Below the pieces are notes generated by a model that was given only the letters and a program-made list of their open reading frames with translations, had not been told where the DNA came from and made no database searches. From contig JAHNZQ020000308.1 in assembly GCA_019155205.2 (NCBI GenBank), forward strand, positions 1,081,037 to 1,145,036: a DNA stretch of 64,000 nt. Reading direction: 5' to 3'. Shown piece by piece: positions 21,184 through 31,377 of the stretch. Numbering within the stretch: position 1 is the stretch's first letter; the number at the start of each line of letters is the position of its first letter. The position numbers were made by a program, and so were the translations under genes. This stretch comes from Gracilaria vermiculophylla (lineage: Eukaryota > Rhodophyta > Florideophyceae > Gracilariales > Gracilariaceae).

Positions 21184-21520
21184 GTTGAGAGCTCCGGGCA
21201 GCGCGGACACTACGCACACGCTGTCCGAGGCACAGCATCATGCGGACATCGTACGGGGGATGTCGCAGTACACTGCGTGATTTGAAGGGCGTTTTGTGGA
21301 CCAATTAGAGCTTACGGATGCAACTTACGTCCTTTTACGTATTCTGCAATCTCGCAGGTGATGATCCTTCGTACCCTTCGTACAAAAAGTGAAGCAGCGA
21401 ACGATTCCATTCGCACAAGGCTGTCATCACCTGTACAGTTCGAAAAATACACACACCTGCATTGTAGACCCACGAAGGTGATTGGTGAAAACGTTGACCA
21501 ATTCAACATTCGTGAATTTA

Positions 21521-21647
21521 CGTTGGGTGTAGACGCACGTTTATGCATATGAAACATATTCGACTGCATAGCGAGGCCGGCCACGCATGTGGCGTGCGCG
21601 ACGCGTACGTGTAATTGATCATTGATCTGTTCACGCGCCGGCGGCGG
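21521..21647. repeat. 127-bp direct repeat, copy 1 (left of the gap)
   Basis: The block starting CGTTGGGTGTAGACGCACG and ending at the N run recurs at 21864-21990 in the same orientation with only two differences that I can see (G/A near the start, C/T near the end). It lies directly against the assembly gap. Confidence 0.9.
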
Positions 21648-21747
21648 NNNNNNNNNNNNNNNNNNNNNNNNNNNNNNNNNNNNNNNNNNNNNNNNNNNNN
21701 NNNNNNNNNNNNNNNNNNNNNNNNNNNNNNNNNNNNNNNNNNNNNNN
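21648..21747. other. Assembly gap (100 Ns)
   Basis: Exactly 100 Ns, the usual placeholder for a gap of unknown size. Sequence here is missing, and the flanking near-identical repeats suggest that a repeat array collapsed or that contig ends overlap. Confidence 0.98.
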
Positions 21748-21863
21748 GGCGTCGTTCTGGGTTTTCGGTCATCCCTTTCAGAGGGTGACCGCTGCCACCG
21801 CTGAGTAGCGGCCGCCGTAGATGCGGACGATGACCGATGCGCGGTCAAAAGTGTTGGGGGTTT

Positions 21864-21990
21864 CGTTGGGTGTAAACGCACGTTTATGCATATGAAACAT
21901 ATTCGACTGCATAGCGAGGCCGGCCACGCATGTGGCGTGCGCGACGCGTACGTGTAATTGATCATTGATCTGTTCACGCGCTGGCGGCGG
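21864..21990. repeat. 127-bp direct repeat, copy 2 (right of the gap)
   Basis: Second copy of the block at 21521-21647, with two mismatches. Unlike copy 1 it continues into unrelated sequence (TGGTCTACAAAGG). Confidence 0.9.
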
Positions 21991-24385
21991 TGGTCTACAA
22001 AGGAGAGGCTGAGGCGCCGACGGTCTGACTGATCTCCGCCATGCCTCTCTCTCTCCCACCCACCCACCCTACAGATCATGCCTCTCTCTTGGGTTTATTT
22101 ACTTGGCTTAATATCTAGTAGACTACTCTAGAACTATACTGGCATTTTACGAAAGTGGCCGTTCTAGAGGTTGGATACCGTAAAAGGAATTTGTTTCCCT
22201 TGTTATACTAAGACTATCTGTGACAATTGCCTTTACCGTGCTGTTCGAAAGACTCAGCAGAAAACTTCCTTCTTTCTCTATATGCATCTTTGAATGTCTC
22301 AACAAGACGAAAAAAGCTCTAAAACTAGAATTCGGTGCATTCTTTGTTCTTAGAGAGCTGACGCAGGCCGTATTCCTGTGATCACCACTGTCAGGGGAGG
22401 AATTGGACCCCTTTGTAAAAAAATGACTTCGAGAACGGACGTGACTAGATTAAGCCGACGACTCAGTTATAGCCTAAATAGGTAGGCTGCAACCATAGAA
22501 AATCTATGAAGATTTCCTTCTCATTAATCATTGCGAAGGGAGACTTGATGGTCTCCGTGTAAAATACAGTGAATGAAAATGCCGTGTAAAGGGGAAAAGA
22601 AGCCCTGCCGTCAGTGCATGACATAATTCACTTTGATTATGCATGCCATGAACGAGCACAGAACTTTGACACACACGTTATCTTCGCCCATGTGCTTTCA
22701 TCACATTGCAACTGAGCAAGGGTCCAATCTTGGTGTAGTAGATGAGTGTGAAGTGAAACAACAACCATTCCAAATATTCGTTGACGTTGTGTTTCTCATA
22801 GCCAATACACAGAGACCGTTCTTATCAAAAATATACACCACAAAGAGCCTGTAGCATATGATCCACTCCCTCGACATTCGTTCGTAAAGCCCTGTGCAAA
22901 AAGATAATACCACTCCCAACACGCAGTTTGTCGCCAACCTGGTTCACTTTGTTTTAAAAAGATAGCACAGTACAGTACTGAATAAAAATAAGTCACTAAA
23001 CAATTCATTCCATGTTGGTTCGAAAACCAATTTAGTAGTGGGTGAATAAAATTAAGAATTGGAGCTCTAAAAAAAGAGAAGTCCTTTATAGCTAACATTC
23101 AACATTTTATTGTAAACAGCTGATTGCTTTCCCGAAGTATTTTATTTGTATAAAAAAGATTCAAAATTAGTGGTACACCCATTTTAAATACAAAAAAATA
23201 CATCTCATAAAAAGGAGAGGTTGGAAACTTTCTAAAGAAGAAAAAGGTAGAATTGCAGCACAGTCTTTTGTAGATGGTAGCCCCTCAGATACTTCCGAAG
23301 TTACTGGTAAGTCTAAAACAAATATGACGAACTAATTAAAGAAGAAAAAAAGACTGCGCAAAGCCCAAACGTTTTGGAAGGCTTAACAAATGACTGCTGC
23401 TTTGGTTTTACGAGGAGCGCGTGAAGCAAATACAAACTTCACATTCATCTAACTCTATTCGTCAAGTTCGGAATATTCCCGCCAACTCTTCGTCTATTTG
23501 CCAAATGTTCAATCGCGTTCCAGATATGACATAAAAGAAGAAGACATGCACTCCTTTACTTACAGAAATGCAAAAAAAAAAAATGTAAAATGGATTCTGC
23601 TCAAAATTTGATAACGTTAAAGAGCTGTAAACGGTTTTGCAGTTATATCTCGCGATGAGACAAAATTCAATTTGGATGATCCAGATAGCTCTCACATGTT
23701 CTAGTTTCGGAACAACAAAACTAGCGGTTTTATGCAGCTCACAGAAGCACAAGACTACTTAGACGTGGGAAAAGTGTTTGTTGTCGTTTGCTCTGAAAAC
23801 ACACGATCTCTACTGAAAACTCCAGCAGGACAATGTATCTAGACAAACCACAATACACACTAAAGATTGGTGTAGAAACATATATTTTAAATTTGATTTC
23901 TCCAACGCGTTTTTCAGATTTTAATCCGATGAAAAACTGTGGGGTATGAAGAAACAGCCTTGCGTCGACTCCGCCAACAATTAATCTCTTCTGCAATCGC
24001 CGTGAGCCCTTTTTTGCGTTTCTTTTTTTCGTTCAGAGTTCCTGTTGGCAGAATACGAACTGGTGTTTGTCGGTCGAGCTCTTAAGACCAAAACTTTGTT
24101 CGTAAACGAAGATATAAATATCTGGACAAGATGTTTAGAAGTGGCGACAAATATGTCTCTTGAGATTTACTGGATGGTCAAATATTCTGCCACGTTAAAC
24201 GCCTGCATAGATATACATCTGTATCATCAATGCGCTAATGACCGTTCTTCCAAGTTTTGATTCTGTGATTTCTTTCATTTTAAGCGAGGTTAACCGCATT
24301 TTGCGAGTGTTAGTCTTACGAGCTCTGTCCCTTAACCAACTGCTTGTGTGCTCTCTGTTCTGCTTCTTGCTCGACAAACTCAAAA
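21991..24385. other. Gene-poor AT-rich region
   Basis: About 2.4 kb of increasingly AT-rich DNA upstream of the first Cys-rich gene. It has short A and T runs and only small frames without motifs. No gene is supported. Confidence 0.55.
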
Positions 24386-25210
24386 ATGGATTTCTTGCGC
24401 AATTTACTTTTGGTCTATTGTATGTTTTTGTGGCCGACGCTATTTGCTATTTCTGCACGTACGGGTGTTTCTCAATTGACATCATCTTTTGTGCTTCGCG
24501 AAAGTGTCAATGGAGATTTTTGTGCTGTTGAAAGTGATTGTGTCGGGGATAGCCAGTGTTCTTCTTTTCAGACTAAAATTATTCCCTGTTCACCTCCTCT
24601 GGCGTGCTTTTGTTACAGACTGGACTCTGGATGTACTGAAAATTCGGACTGTCCCAACGAAGAAGTCTGCCTTCAAATACTGGTCGAAGATTCGAAGATT
24701 TGTTTCTCAGAAATATTCGCACCAACGATCGAGGGTCAAATTTGGGGGTTTGAACCAGTGATCGCTTCAGACGGAGAAGGTGGAAGCAGTGGGACTTGTA
24801 GGTCAAAAAAGGATTGTGAAGAGAATGAGGAGTGTGTTGCGATAGATGGATCGTTCAAGTGTCGCTCGACGAACGCTGCGTGTATCGCGATGCATCACCT
24901 TTCAGAACTAAGCGGCGAAGAAATGTTGTACTCCAATCATCCGCTGGCGCGCGTATTGTGTGATGAAAGCGATAGCTGCGCGACACCGGGTCACATCGTG
25001 AAGTTCAAAGGGAGCCCGATGATGATGAGAAGTTATTGCGATATCGTTGGATGCTCGCAGAAGATAACTGAAGTTAACAGTCCAAGGTACATGCGACGAA
25101 AACTAGTGGGCTCAAACTCTGACGAAATGGTGTTCACTGCATTCTCGGCAAGGTACAGTTCTAAATTGGAAGAAACGATGCTCGCTTGGGCTGTTCACGT
25201 AGGCCTATAA
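24386..25210 (+). CDS. Secreted cysteine-rich protein A, CATPGH/PMMM-domain family
   Basis: 274 residues. The start at ATG 24386 gives a clear signal peptide (MDFLRNLLLVYCMFLWPTLF). One full cysteine repeat follows (GDFCAVESDC to KICFS, with C-x4-DC, CFC, SDC and EVC steps), then a half repeat (GTCRSKKDCEENEECV), then the C-terminal domain of ~110 residues that defines this local family. Its landmarks are CIAMHHL, LYSNHPLARVLCD, CATPGH, PMMM, YC, VGC, VNSPRY, FTAFSARY and a final HVGL. I do not recognise the domain from a named family. The protein is extracellular or cell-surface by inference. Two paralogues lie at 26416-28188 and 31378-32850. Confidence 0.8.
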   Translation: MDFLRNLLLVYCMFLWPTLFAISARTGVSQLTSSFVLRESVNGDFCAVESDCVGDSQCSSFQTKIIPCSPPLACFCYRLDSGCTENSDCPNEEVCLQILVEDSKICFSEIFAPTIEGQIWGFEPVIASDGEGGSSGTCRSKKDCEENEECVAIDGSFKCRSTNAACIAMHHLSELSGEEMLYSNHPLARVLCDESDSCATPGHIVKFKGSPMMMRSYCDIVGCSQKITEVNSPRYMRRKLVGSNSDEMVFTAFSARYSSKLEETMLAWAVHVGL

Positions 25211-26415
25211 AGGTGGGTGCTGCACCTTTTTATGGAAATATGATTCATATTTGCCGCTGTGAGATATGGTTCGTCATAGGGGACATCACTGCAATAGGCG
25301 GCGCATAAGTAAACTTAATGAAAAAAAACTGGAGCAGAATAGAAACGAACCGGGTTTCGGAACGTCAAAGCACTAAATTGCTGGGTACTCTTAAAGTACA
25401 AAGCTCGTGCGATGAACTGAACAGGTCACGTTCGAGGGACTACCAAAGACAGGACTGTTCGTTGGGGTGTCTTATTGGATAGGGGCGTCGACAAAGGGCG
25501 CACAGATGCTTGTCTTGTAGCTCAGCGCTAGGGATTTCGCACGCTGTCCCTTGCGCGAGAATTTGCAGAGGCACTGACTTGCGGCAGGGGTGTGCCAGAA
25601 GTAATTGATTGCCTCAGTCCCTTCGTCACTGGACATTTTCGAGCGAGTACACGACCGTTCAAGGGGTCAGCCAACGTCCGTAGGTTGCAGATGCGGAGAT
25701 TTTCAGAGAAGCTGTTCAAGAAGAGGGATAACTAACAGTTGGCTCCGCTCGTCCAGGAGCATATGTTTTGCCACATACTCCAAGCTCCTAGTTTGATCTA
25801 AATGCTGGTATGACCACGACGGCCAACGAATGAAGAGCATCTCGAAATCCTGGGAGAGCAACCGGCAGTAGGCAGCGGCAGGCAGGTACCGCCGCCTGTG
25901 GAGCATCAACGACGCTGTGCAAGCAGCAGACCGAAGCAGAGGAGGCACCGGCAGTGACAATGCGCCACCCACGGCGCTGAGCGATGGATGCCAATAATCG
26001 ACCGACCCGAACGCAACATCATTGCTGTACTAAGGAAGGTGTTGGCAGCTGACCAATGACGAGCGCTCGTTGGGTGGTGTTTACAGTTCCGCGGGCTGTG
26101 CAGGCCATGAAGGCTTCCCGGTGACGGATCTATTGAGACGTGGATCAAGGCGGAAACGCGTCTCCGCCTCGCTGGTGTCCTCAACATCGCCAAAGAAAGA
26201 GGGCGCCGGATTGGGTGCGTTTTACACCCACCCTGTGCACCCACGCTCATTCGATGACGATAAACCAGCAGCGACATCTGCATGTTATGTACACGCTCTG
26301 CTCTCTGCCTTCCTGAGTCTGTCTTATTAAGAATTTCTCTACCCTGCTCCACGAACCTGGTCGCACCTCACTGCCGAATACACCAGTTGTTATCCTCAAC
26401 ACTCCATCTTCGAAA
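25211..26415. other. Intergenic region, no gene seen
   Basis: About 1.2 kb between Cys-rich genes A and B. Minus-strand frames are Arg/Ser-rich noise. A tRNA-like A box near 25519 lacks a matching B box and acceptor stem. Confidence 0.5.
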
Positions 26416-28188
26416 ATGAGCTTGTCTTCTGTCGTCACCATTCTTTGCCTTTCCCTTTTCATAACTTACTTGCAAGCCGTCCCCTCCTATCCGCACCACA
26501 TTTCCGTTTCTCGCCAACGGCACCGTCTTCATCCACATCCATCTCTTAATCACCATGCAGCCTTGCATGTCTTGCGCCGAGCGCAACATGTCCATGCCAC
26601 CCGCGGTGCCTCCGATCTCGAGCGCAAGGTGTCTGGCGTAGCCTTTTTGTTTGGAAAACTCAACTCATTTGCACAGAGGAATCTCCGACAGAATATCCCC
26701 AATATTTCCAGTCGTCAAGGTCTTATTGGTGACTTTTGCTCGTCAGATACCGACTGTCAAGACCCTCGTGAGTGCATCACCTTAACCAATGGTGAGGCTG
26801 CTCCGTGTACCGAGTCTTCACCCCAGTGTGCATGCTTCGCTCAGGACTCTGCTTGCTCATCGTCTGATGACTGCGACTCCGGAGAGCTTTGTCTCAACGT
26901 TCCGAGCTTTCAGGGCAAGATTTGTGTTTCTGAGAATGCTCTCGCCAGCGTAAACGTGACTGTCGCTGATGCCGGTGATGGTTCTGACACAGTTTCCATC
27001 GCATCCGGGGATTCTCCTCTGATAGATGGCGTAAATGGCGGCGCTTGTACTTCAGAGAGTGATTGCGCTGGGTCACGTTCGTGTGTTACCTTGATGGGTG
27101 CATCTGTAGTTTCGTGTTCAGGACAGGAGAATTGCGTGTGTATCGCCGAGAATCCTGTTTGTACCACCAACTCGGACTGTGACTCGGGTGAGTTTTGTCA
27201 GCTTGTAGATGCGCAAGGTGCCACCGGTGTTTGTCTTTCCACATTCCTCGTACCTGACAACCCTGCGGCACAAGCTGCCGAAGACGAAGTGACCTCAGAT
27301 GATGTCAATGACGATGGACTCGAAGAGGATGGCGAAATGGGCATGATACCTGTTGAAACAGATGAGGATGGCGAGATGGGCATGATGCCTGTTGAAACAG
27401 ATGAGAATGGCGAGATGGGCATGATGCCTGTTGATACAGATGAGGATGGCGAGATGGGCATGATGCCTGTTGATACAGATGAGGATGGCGAGATGGGCAT
27501 GACGCCTGTTGAAACAGATGAGAATGGCGAGATGGAAATGATGCCTGTTGAAACAGATGAGAATGGCGAGATGGAAATGATGCCTGTTGAAACAGATGAG
27601 AATGGCGAGATGGGCATGATGCCTGTTGATGCAGATGAGGATGGCAAGATGGAAATTATGCCTGTTGAAACAGATGAGAATGGCGAGATGGGCATGATGC
27701 CTGTTGAAACAGATGAGTTAAATATCACTACCGATGAGCCTGCGCCAACGGACGACGGTTTAGACCTTTTTGACTCGGAGACAACTGATGCTTCTGAGGA
27801 GCCCACTACGTCCGCATCAGAGCCCCCTGTTCTAGACGGTGACGAAGAGGTCTCTGTCTGTATATCAACTCATCATTTGTCGCATTTGGGTTCTGAAGAA
27901 TTATTATACTCAACTCATAGGGTTGCCCGTGTATTGTGTGACCAGAACAATAGCTGTGCCACGCCTGGTCATATGGTCAAGTACAACGGTGTACCTATGA
28001 TGATGAGCACTTATTGCCAGAGGGTGGGATGTACTAATAAGATCAAGACTGTGAACAGTCCGAGGTACTCGCCAGGAAAGTTAGTGAAATCAGACTCTGA
28101 CGGTCTGGAGTTCACAGCACATGCAGCACGGTATAATTCCCGGATGGAGGAGAGGCTGCTATCTGTCGCTGTTCGAATCGGTTTTTAA
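26416..28188 (+). CDS. Secreted cysteine-rich protein B with acidic tandem repeats, CATPGH/PMMM-domain family
   Basis: 590 residues, the longest family member. It has a signal peptide (MSLSSVVTILCLSLFITYLQA) and a His/Arg-rich pro-like stretch (~22-75). Two full cysteine repeats follow (GDFCSSDTDC to KICVS; GACTSESDC to GVCLS). Next come ten copies of a 13-residue acidic repeat (DENGEMGMMPVET type, residues ~303-432), a Thr/Glu-rich linker, and the shared C-terminal domain (CISTHHL, LYSTHRVARVLCD, CATPGH, PMMM, VGC, VNSPRY, FTAHAARY, final RIGF). The repeats are strongly negative and Met-rich, so they could bind cations or act as an extended spacer. Function is unknown; a matrix or surface protein is inferred. 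Confidence 0.82.
   Translation: MSLSSVVTILCLSLFITYLQAVPSYPHHISVSRQRHRLHPHPSLNHHAALHVLRRAQHVHATRGASDLERKVSGVAFLFGKLNSFAQRNLRQNIPNISSRQGLIGDFCSSDTDCQDPRECITLTNGEAAPCTESSPQCACFAQDSACSSSDDCDSGELCLNVPSFQGKICVSENALASVNVTVADAGDGSDTVSIASGDSPLIDGVNGGACTSESDCAGSRSCVTLMGASVVSCSGQENCVCIAENPVCTTNSDCDSGEFCQLVDAQGATGVCLSTFLVPDNPAAQAAEDEVTSDDVNDDGLEEDGEMGMIPVETDEDGEMGMMPVETDENGEMGMMPVDTDEDGEMGMMPVDTDEDGEMGMTPVETDENGEMEMMPVETDENGEMEMMPVETDENGEMGMMPVDADEDGKMEIMPVETDENGEMGMMPVETDELNITTDEPAPTDDGLDLFDSETTDASEEPTTSASEPPVLDGDEEVSVCISTHHLSHLGSEELLYSTHRVARVLCDQNNSCATPGHMVKYNGVPMMMSTYCQRVGCTNKIKTVNSPRYSPGKLVKSDSDGLEFTAHAARYNSRMEERLLSVAVRIGF
27322..27711 (+). repeat. 39-bp coding tandem repeat, 10 copies
   Basis: Ten consecutive 39-bp units, all in frame, fill these 390 bases exactly and encode 13-residue blocks around DxDGEMGMMPVET. 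Variation is mostly single-base (D/N, G/E, M/I/T/A), which indicates recent expansion and ongoing copy-number change. Confidence 0.95.
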
Positions 28189-30161
28189 GCATTGGAGGGT
28201 ACTTCACTTTAATTCCAAAGAAGGTAGGGCAAGACGGAGCAGGGAAATCTGGCTAACAATATCGTGCTTTTCCTTGATCTCTGGGTTCTCGCGTAAGCCC
28301 ACAAAGAGCAAGTAGCAAATAGTTTTAGTTCATTCGAAGAATGTCGGTGGGAGAGGAGCGCTTGAGAAGTTTCATAATCCGATCCTTAAACGTTTTATCT
28401 CGCTCTTTCACATGAAACAGATTAACGTAGGGGCCGTCATTTTCTGTCTTGAAAACGCAACATTTCAAACAAAATGAATTGCTTCTGCAATACGTTAGAA
28501 GGCAATCGAATATTACATCATTATTCCACACAACTGTTCAAGGATGACTGCGAGTAGCGTCTTGTCACCGCAGATGAACTAATACTAAATGAACCAGCTT
28601 TGCGTACTTTTTTTTTACACAGATTCGTTTTGAGCAGTGGGCATCGTCTCTTTCATTCCAACTAGCTTTATGTGTTCGGGTCCATATGACATCGCTGCCG
28701 TTCTTGTACGGCACTGGTGTCGGAAATCAACAACTTCAGTGCGCTGCAAATGTGCGGGGAAATTCTTGCGAGAAATTCTGAGTGGCCCCGTCACAAGGTC
28801 GAAAACCCATGCGGTTGGAAAGCTCTGTCAGATAAATGGGGCGCCGCACGGGATCTCGATACCAAACCGGCACTTCACGTAACTTGGCTACAAGAGGAAC
28901 GCACAAAACCCGACGAGAATGTTGTGTGTGCGGCCATGAATGGTTTGAACGCGAATTGCACCCATCCTGTGGCTACAAAGCGATACGGAACTATCATGAA
29001 CTGGTTTTGCAGTGCCTAATCAAGCTCTGCAGAATGGTAGGGTCCATGTTGCAATTTTTACTTCTTAAGCTAAGCCGTAGAAACTCGGTCAACACGTGAT
29101 AATTACATAAACCGTTCTCGTAGAAAAGCACAGAATTTCAAAGCTAGCTTATTTTTAACGTCTGGTTCTACACTTAATGGTTTTGATGAGTCGACGGGTA
29201 ACAAGTTAAACGACATTACTTGGGATTCAAGAGCGGAAATACGGGATTCGGCGGACACAGCGCCTTCTGCCGTGTCATGTTCCATTCTTTTCAGCTCTTC
29301 TTTCATATAGATGTGGAAAACCACGAGGACCAACATCGATAAATCCCACTACGCTTGCCTCTGTCAGATCTTGCGGTGAAATGTCGTTCTTCTCAGTGAG
29401 CAAACGATAGCGATATCTCCCGAATGAAAAATCAATGTACCGAAGGGTAAGAAAACACCAACGGAATGTTGTGCGTGAAACAACCAAGAGAACAATCTCT
29501 CCCTCGATTCGATTGCACGCCAAACAGAGGCTTCGAAGGCATAAACACAGTCTTGATGAACACAGTCTTGGCGGCCATTGGCGGACAATATCGGCCTTAA
29601 GAATCAATATTTATGAGGAGTCCATGCGCCGCGCTTCATGTTGGGGTAAGGACGACACGTGCACCACACACAGGGTTGCTGTAGGATTGTTACTGTTCCA
29701 TTTCTTCAAGAACCAGCAAGGACCTTCAGCGCTTTTTACTTGGTGGCAGTCTCTCCTGGGTTATATTGCACCCCCAAGAGTACTGACTACCGTCTAATGA
29801 AAATTTACACAAAGAACACTGGTGGCCTTTTTCGCTCTATACCATCGCGGCAATCAGTCGTATTTCTGCTCATTGACTGTTATCGACGCAAGCAATAATT
29901 GCCTTCTAAATCATCCTTGATCCAGACCTTATTTGAACAGCGTCGAAATGACGAGTAAGCGGTTGCACTCAGCGATTCGTTGCGACGCAATGTCTGTACA
30001 CGAGCCATTACTTGAATGCTTCTCGGTAACAACCACATAAATACCGAACTGGATTGACGAAGAGCCAGAGTTCACGACTCGAACAGCGAAGGTCTGTGGT
30101 TCTCCAGCATAAGTATTCTATTGATATCCGTTGAAATTGGATTACCTCTTTCCCCGATACA
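28189..30161. other. Gene-poor region of about 2 kb
   Basis: No gene is firmly supported. A minus-strand frame at 29103-29336 starts MLVLVVFHIYM and continues with a charged coiled-coil-like helix (77 residues). It could be a tiny membrane protein or chance. A plus-strand frame at 28717-29019 is protein-like in places but unrecognised. Confidence 0.45.
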
Positions 30162-30836
30162 ATGATGTCAAAAGCAATCTTCACTTTCTTTGCGACGGTT
30201 GTGTTCATGCAACAGGCATCTGCCCAATGCTCAGGATCGGCTATGTACGAAGTTGTCTTCTCAAACTTCCTGACTCCGGACAATTTTGCGTTCATTCCTA
30301 ACTTTCCGGAAACTGGAGTGAACTTCTCACCACTTGCCGCTGTCGCACACTCAAATCGTCTATCCTTTTTAACCGTTCGTGGGCTTGCTTCACCTCAAGT
30401 GGAACAGATCGCTGAAACAGGCATGAACGGGCGCTTTATCAAGGCTGCCGAGCACTTGACAGGAAAAGGTGTCAAATCTGTGTCCTCTGGTATGTCCGCC
30501 ACCCCTGGAACCAATCAAACAGTCACCCTCTCAGTAGACTGTGAGAATCCGTTCATTACTGCCTTGTCAATGGTAGCCCCATCTCCAGATTGGATTGTTC
30601 AGGTAAATAATAAAAACACTTTGAGCATGGACGGAAGCTTCCTGCCAAGAATCGATGGAGATCTCATTGCCTATGACGCAGGAACAGATGATGGCGATAT
30701 GTTCACTGCACCAAATGATGCAAGCATGGATATGCCATCTGAGCCACAGCAGAATATTGCCCCACTGGTTGAGGATCCTACTGATCCCTTCAACGGTGAA
30801 ATTATAGGCTCATATGTTATCCGACGCATTGATTAA
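30162..30836 (+). CDS. Secreted Spondin_N-domain protein
   Basis: 224 residues. A signal peptide (MMSKAIFTFFATVVFMQQASA) leads straight into a Spondin_N domain. The hallmarks are YEVVFSNFLTPDNF, the FSPLAAVAHSN strand, a GLASPQVEQIAETG helix, LSMVAPSPDWIVQV, and the YDAGTDDGDMFTAPN acidic segment that in F-spondin carries the calcium-binding residues. The domain nearly fills the protein, so there are no thrombospondin repeats. Spondin_N proteins are extracellular-matrix or cell-surface proteins in animals and occur as stand-alone secreted proteins in marine bacteria. It lies between Cys-rich paralogues B and C, which suggests a shared extracellular context. Confidence 0.85.
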   Translation: MMSKAIFTFFATVVFMQQASAQCSGSAMYEVVFSNFLTPDNFAFIPNFPETGVNFSPLAAVAHSNRLSFLTVRGLASPQVEQIAETGMNGRFIKAAEHLTGKGVKSVSSGMSATPGTNQTVTLSVDCENPFITALSMVAPSPDWIVQVNNKNTLSMDGSFLPRIDGDLIAYDAGTDDGDMFTAPNDASMDMPSEPQQNIAPLVEDPTDPFNGEIIGSYVIRRID

Positions 30837-31377
30837 ATGCAATACGCAAATTTGCAGAGCTTCTGTCCCGTAACTAAAACCAGGTATATTGCAAAAGCTG
30901 TCTGCTGTTCTTCAGAAGACTCTTCTCGATGACCTTGTGCGAAGTGTGGACAACATGAAAATCCCTTTTAGTTGCGTTTCCCCGTCTATTTAATCTCTGC
31001 TCATGCGACTGCGGTGAATAACCTTTGTAAACATGTTCTGGTTGTATGGAACTGCTATCAGTTCCTTCACGATGAACAACTTCGTATTCCATCGAGGGTC
31101 CATGACGGCCTTACAGCTAAATATGGAAGACAACACAATGACTGTTATCGTTACCGTTTTGGACGAACACTATAGAAAAGAAAGGGTAATCTCAGCAATC
31201 GCTGAACAATGAGTACGAAAGAAGACCCATATTTTGCAGTTAAGATCAAAAGATGCCAAAGCGCGACGTCTTTCATGTTTCCTTATTCTCTCGAAAACTG
31301 CTAGCTGCGCTCATTGTGCCACGGGTGTGGAGATTTTCTTATTCCATGTGTGTAAAACTATGCTGTAAGTTTGAGGA
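30837..31377. other. Convergent intergenic region
   Basis: About 540 bp between the spondin gene (plus) and Cys-rich gene C (minus). Nothing recognised. Confidence 0.5.

Noticed and set aside
21312..22079. 255-codon minus-strand frame across the N gap
   Set aside because: It is open only because Ns are read through; both sides are repeat sequence without protein features.
25511..25585. tRNA-like A box (TGTAGCTCAGCGCTAGG)
   Set aside because: No B box at the right distance and no pairing acceptor stem.
26416..28188. Hint/hedgehog-type autoprocessing domain as explanation for the CATPGH region
   Set aside because: The catalytic N-terminal Cys/Ser of a Hint module and its TxxH block are not in the right order; similarity is limited to short motifs.
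29103..29336. 77-codon minus-strand frame with a hydrophobic start and coiled-coil-like body
   Set aside because: Could be a micro-membrane protein, but there is no family match and no supporting splice or context evidence.
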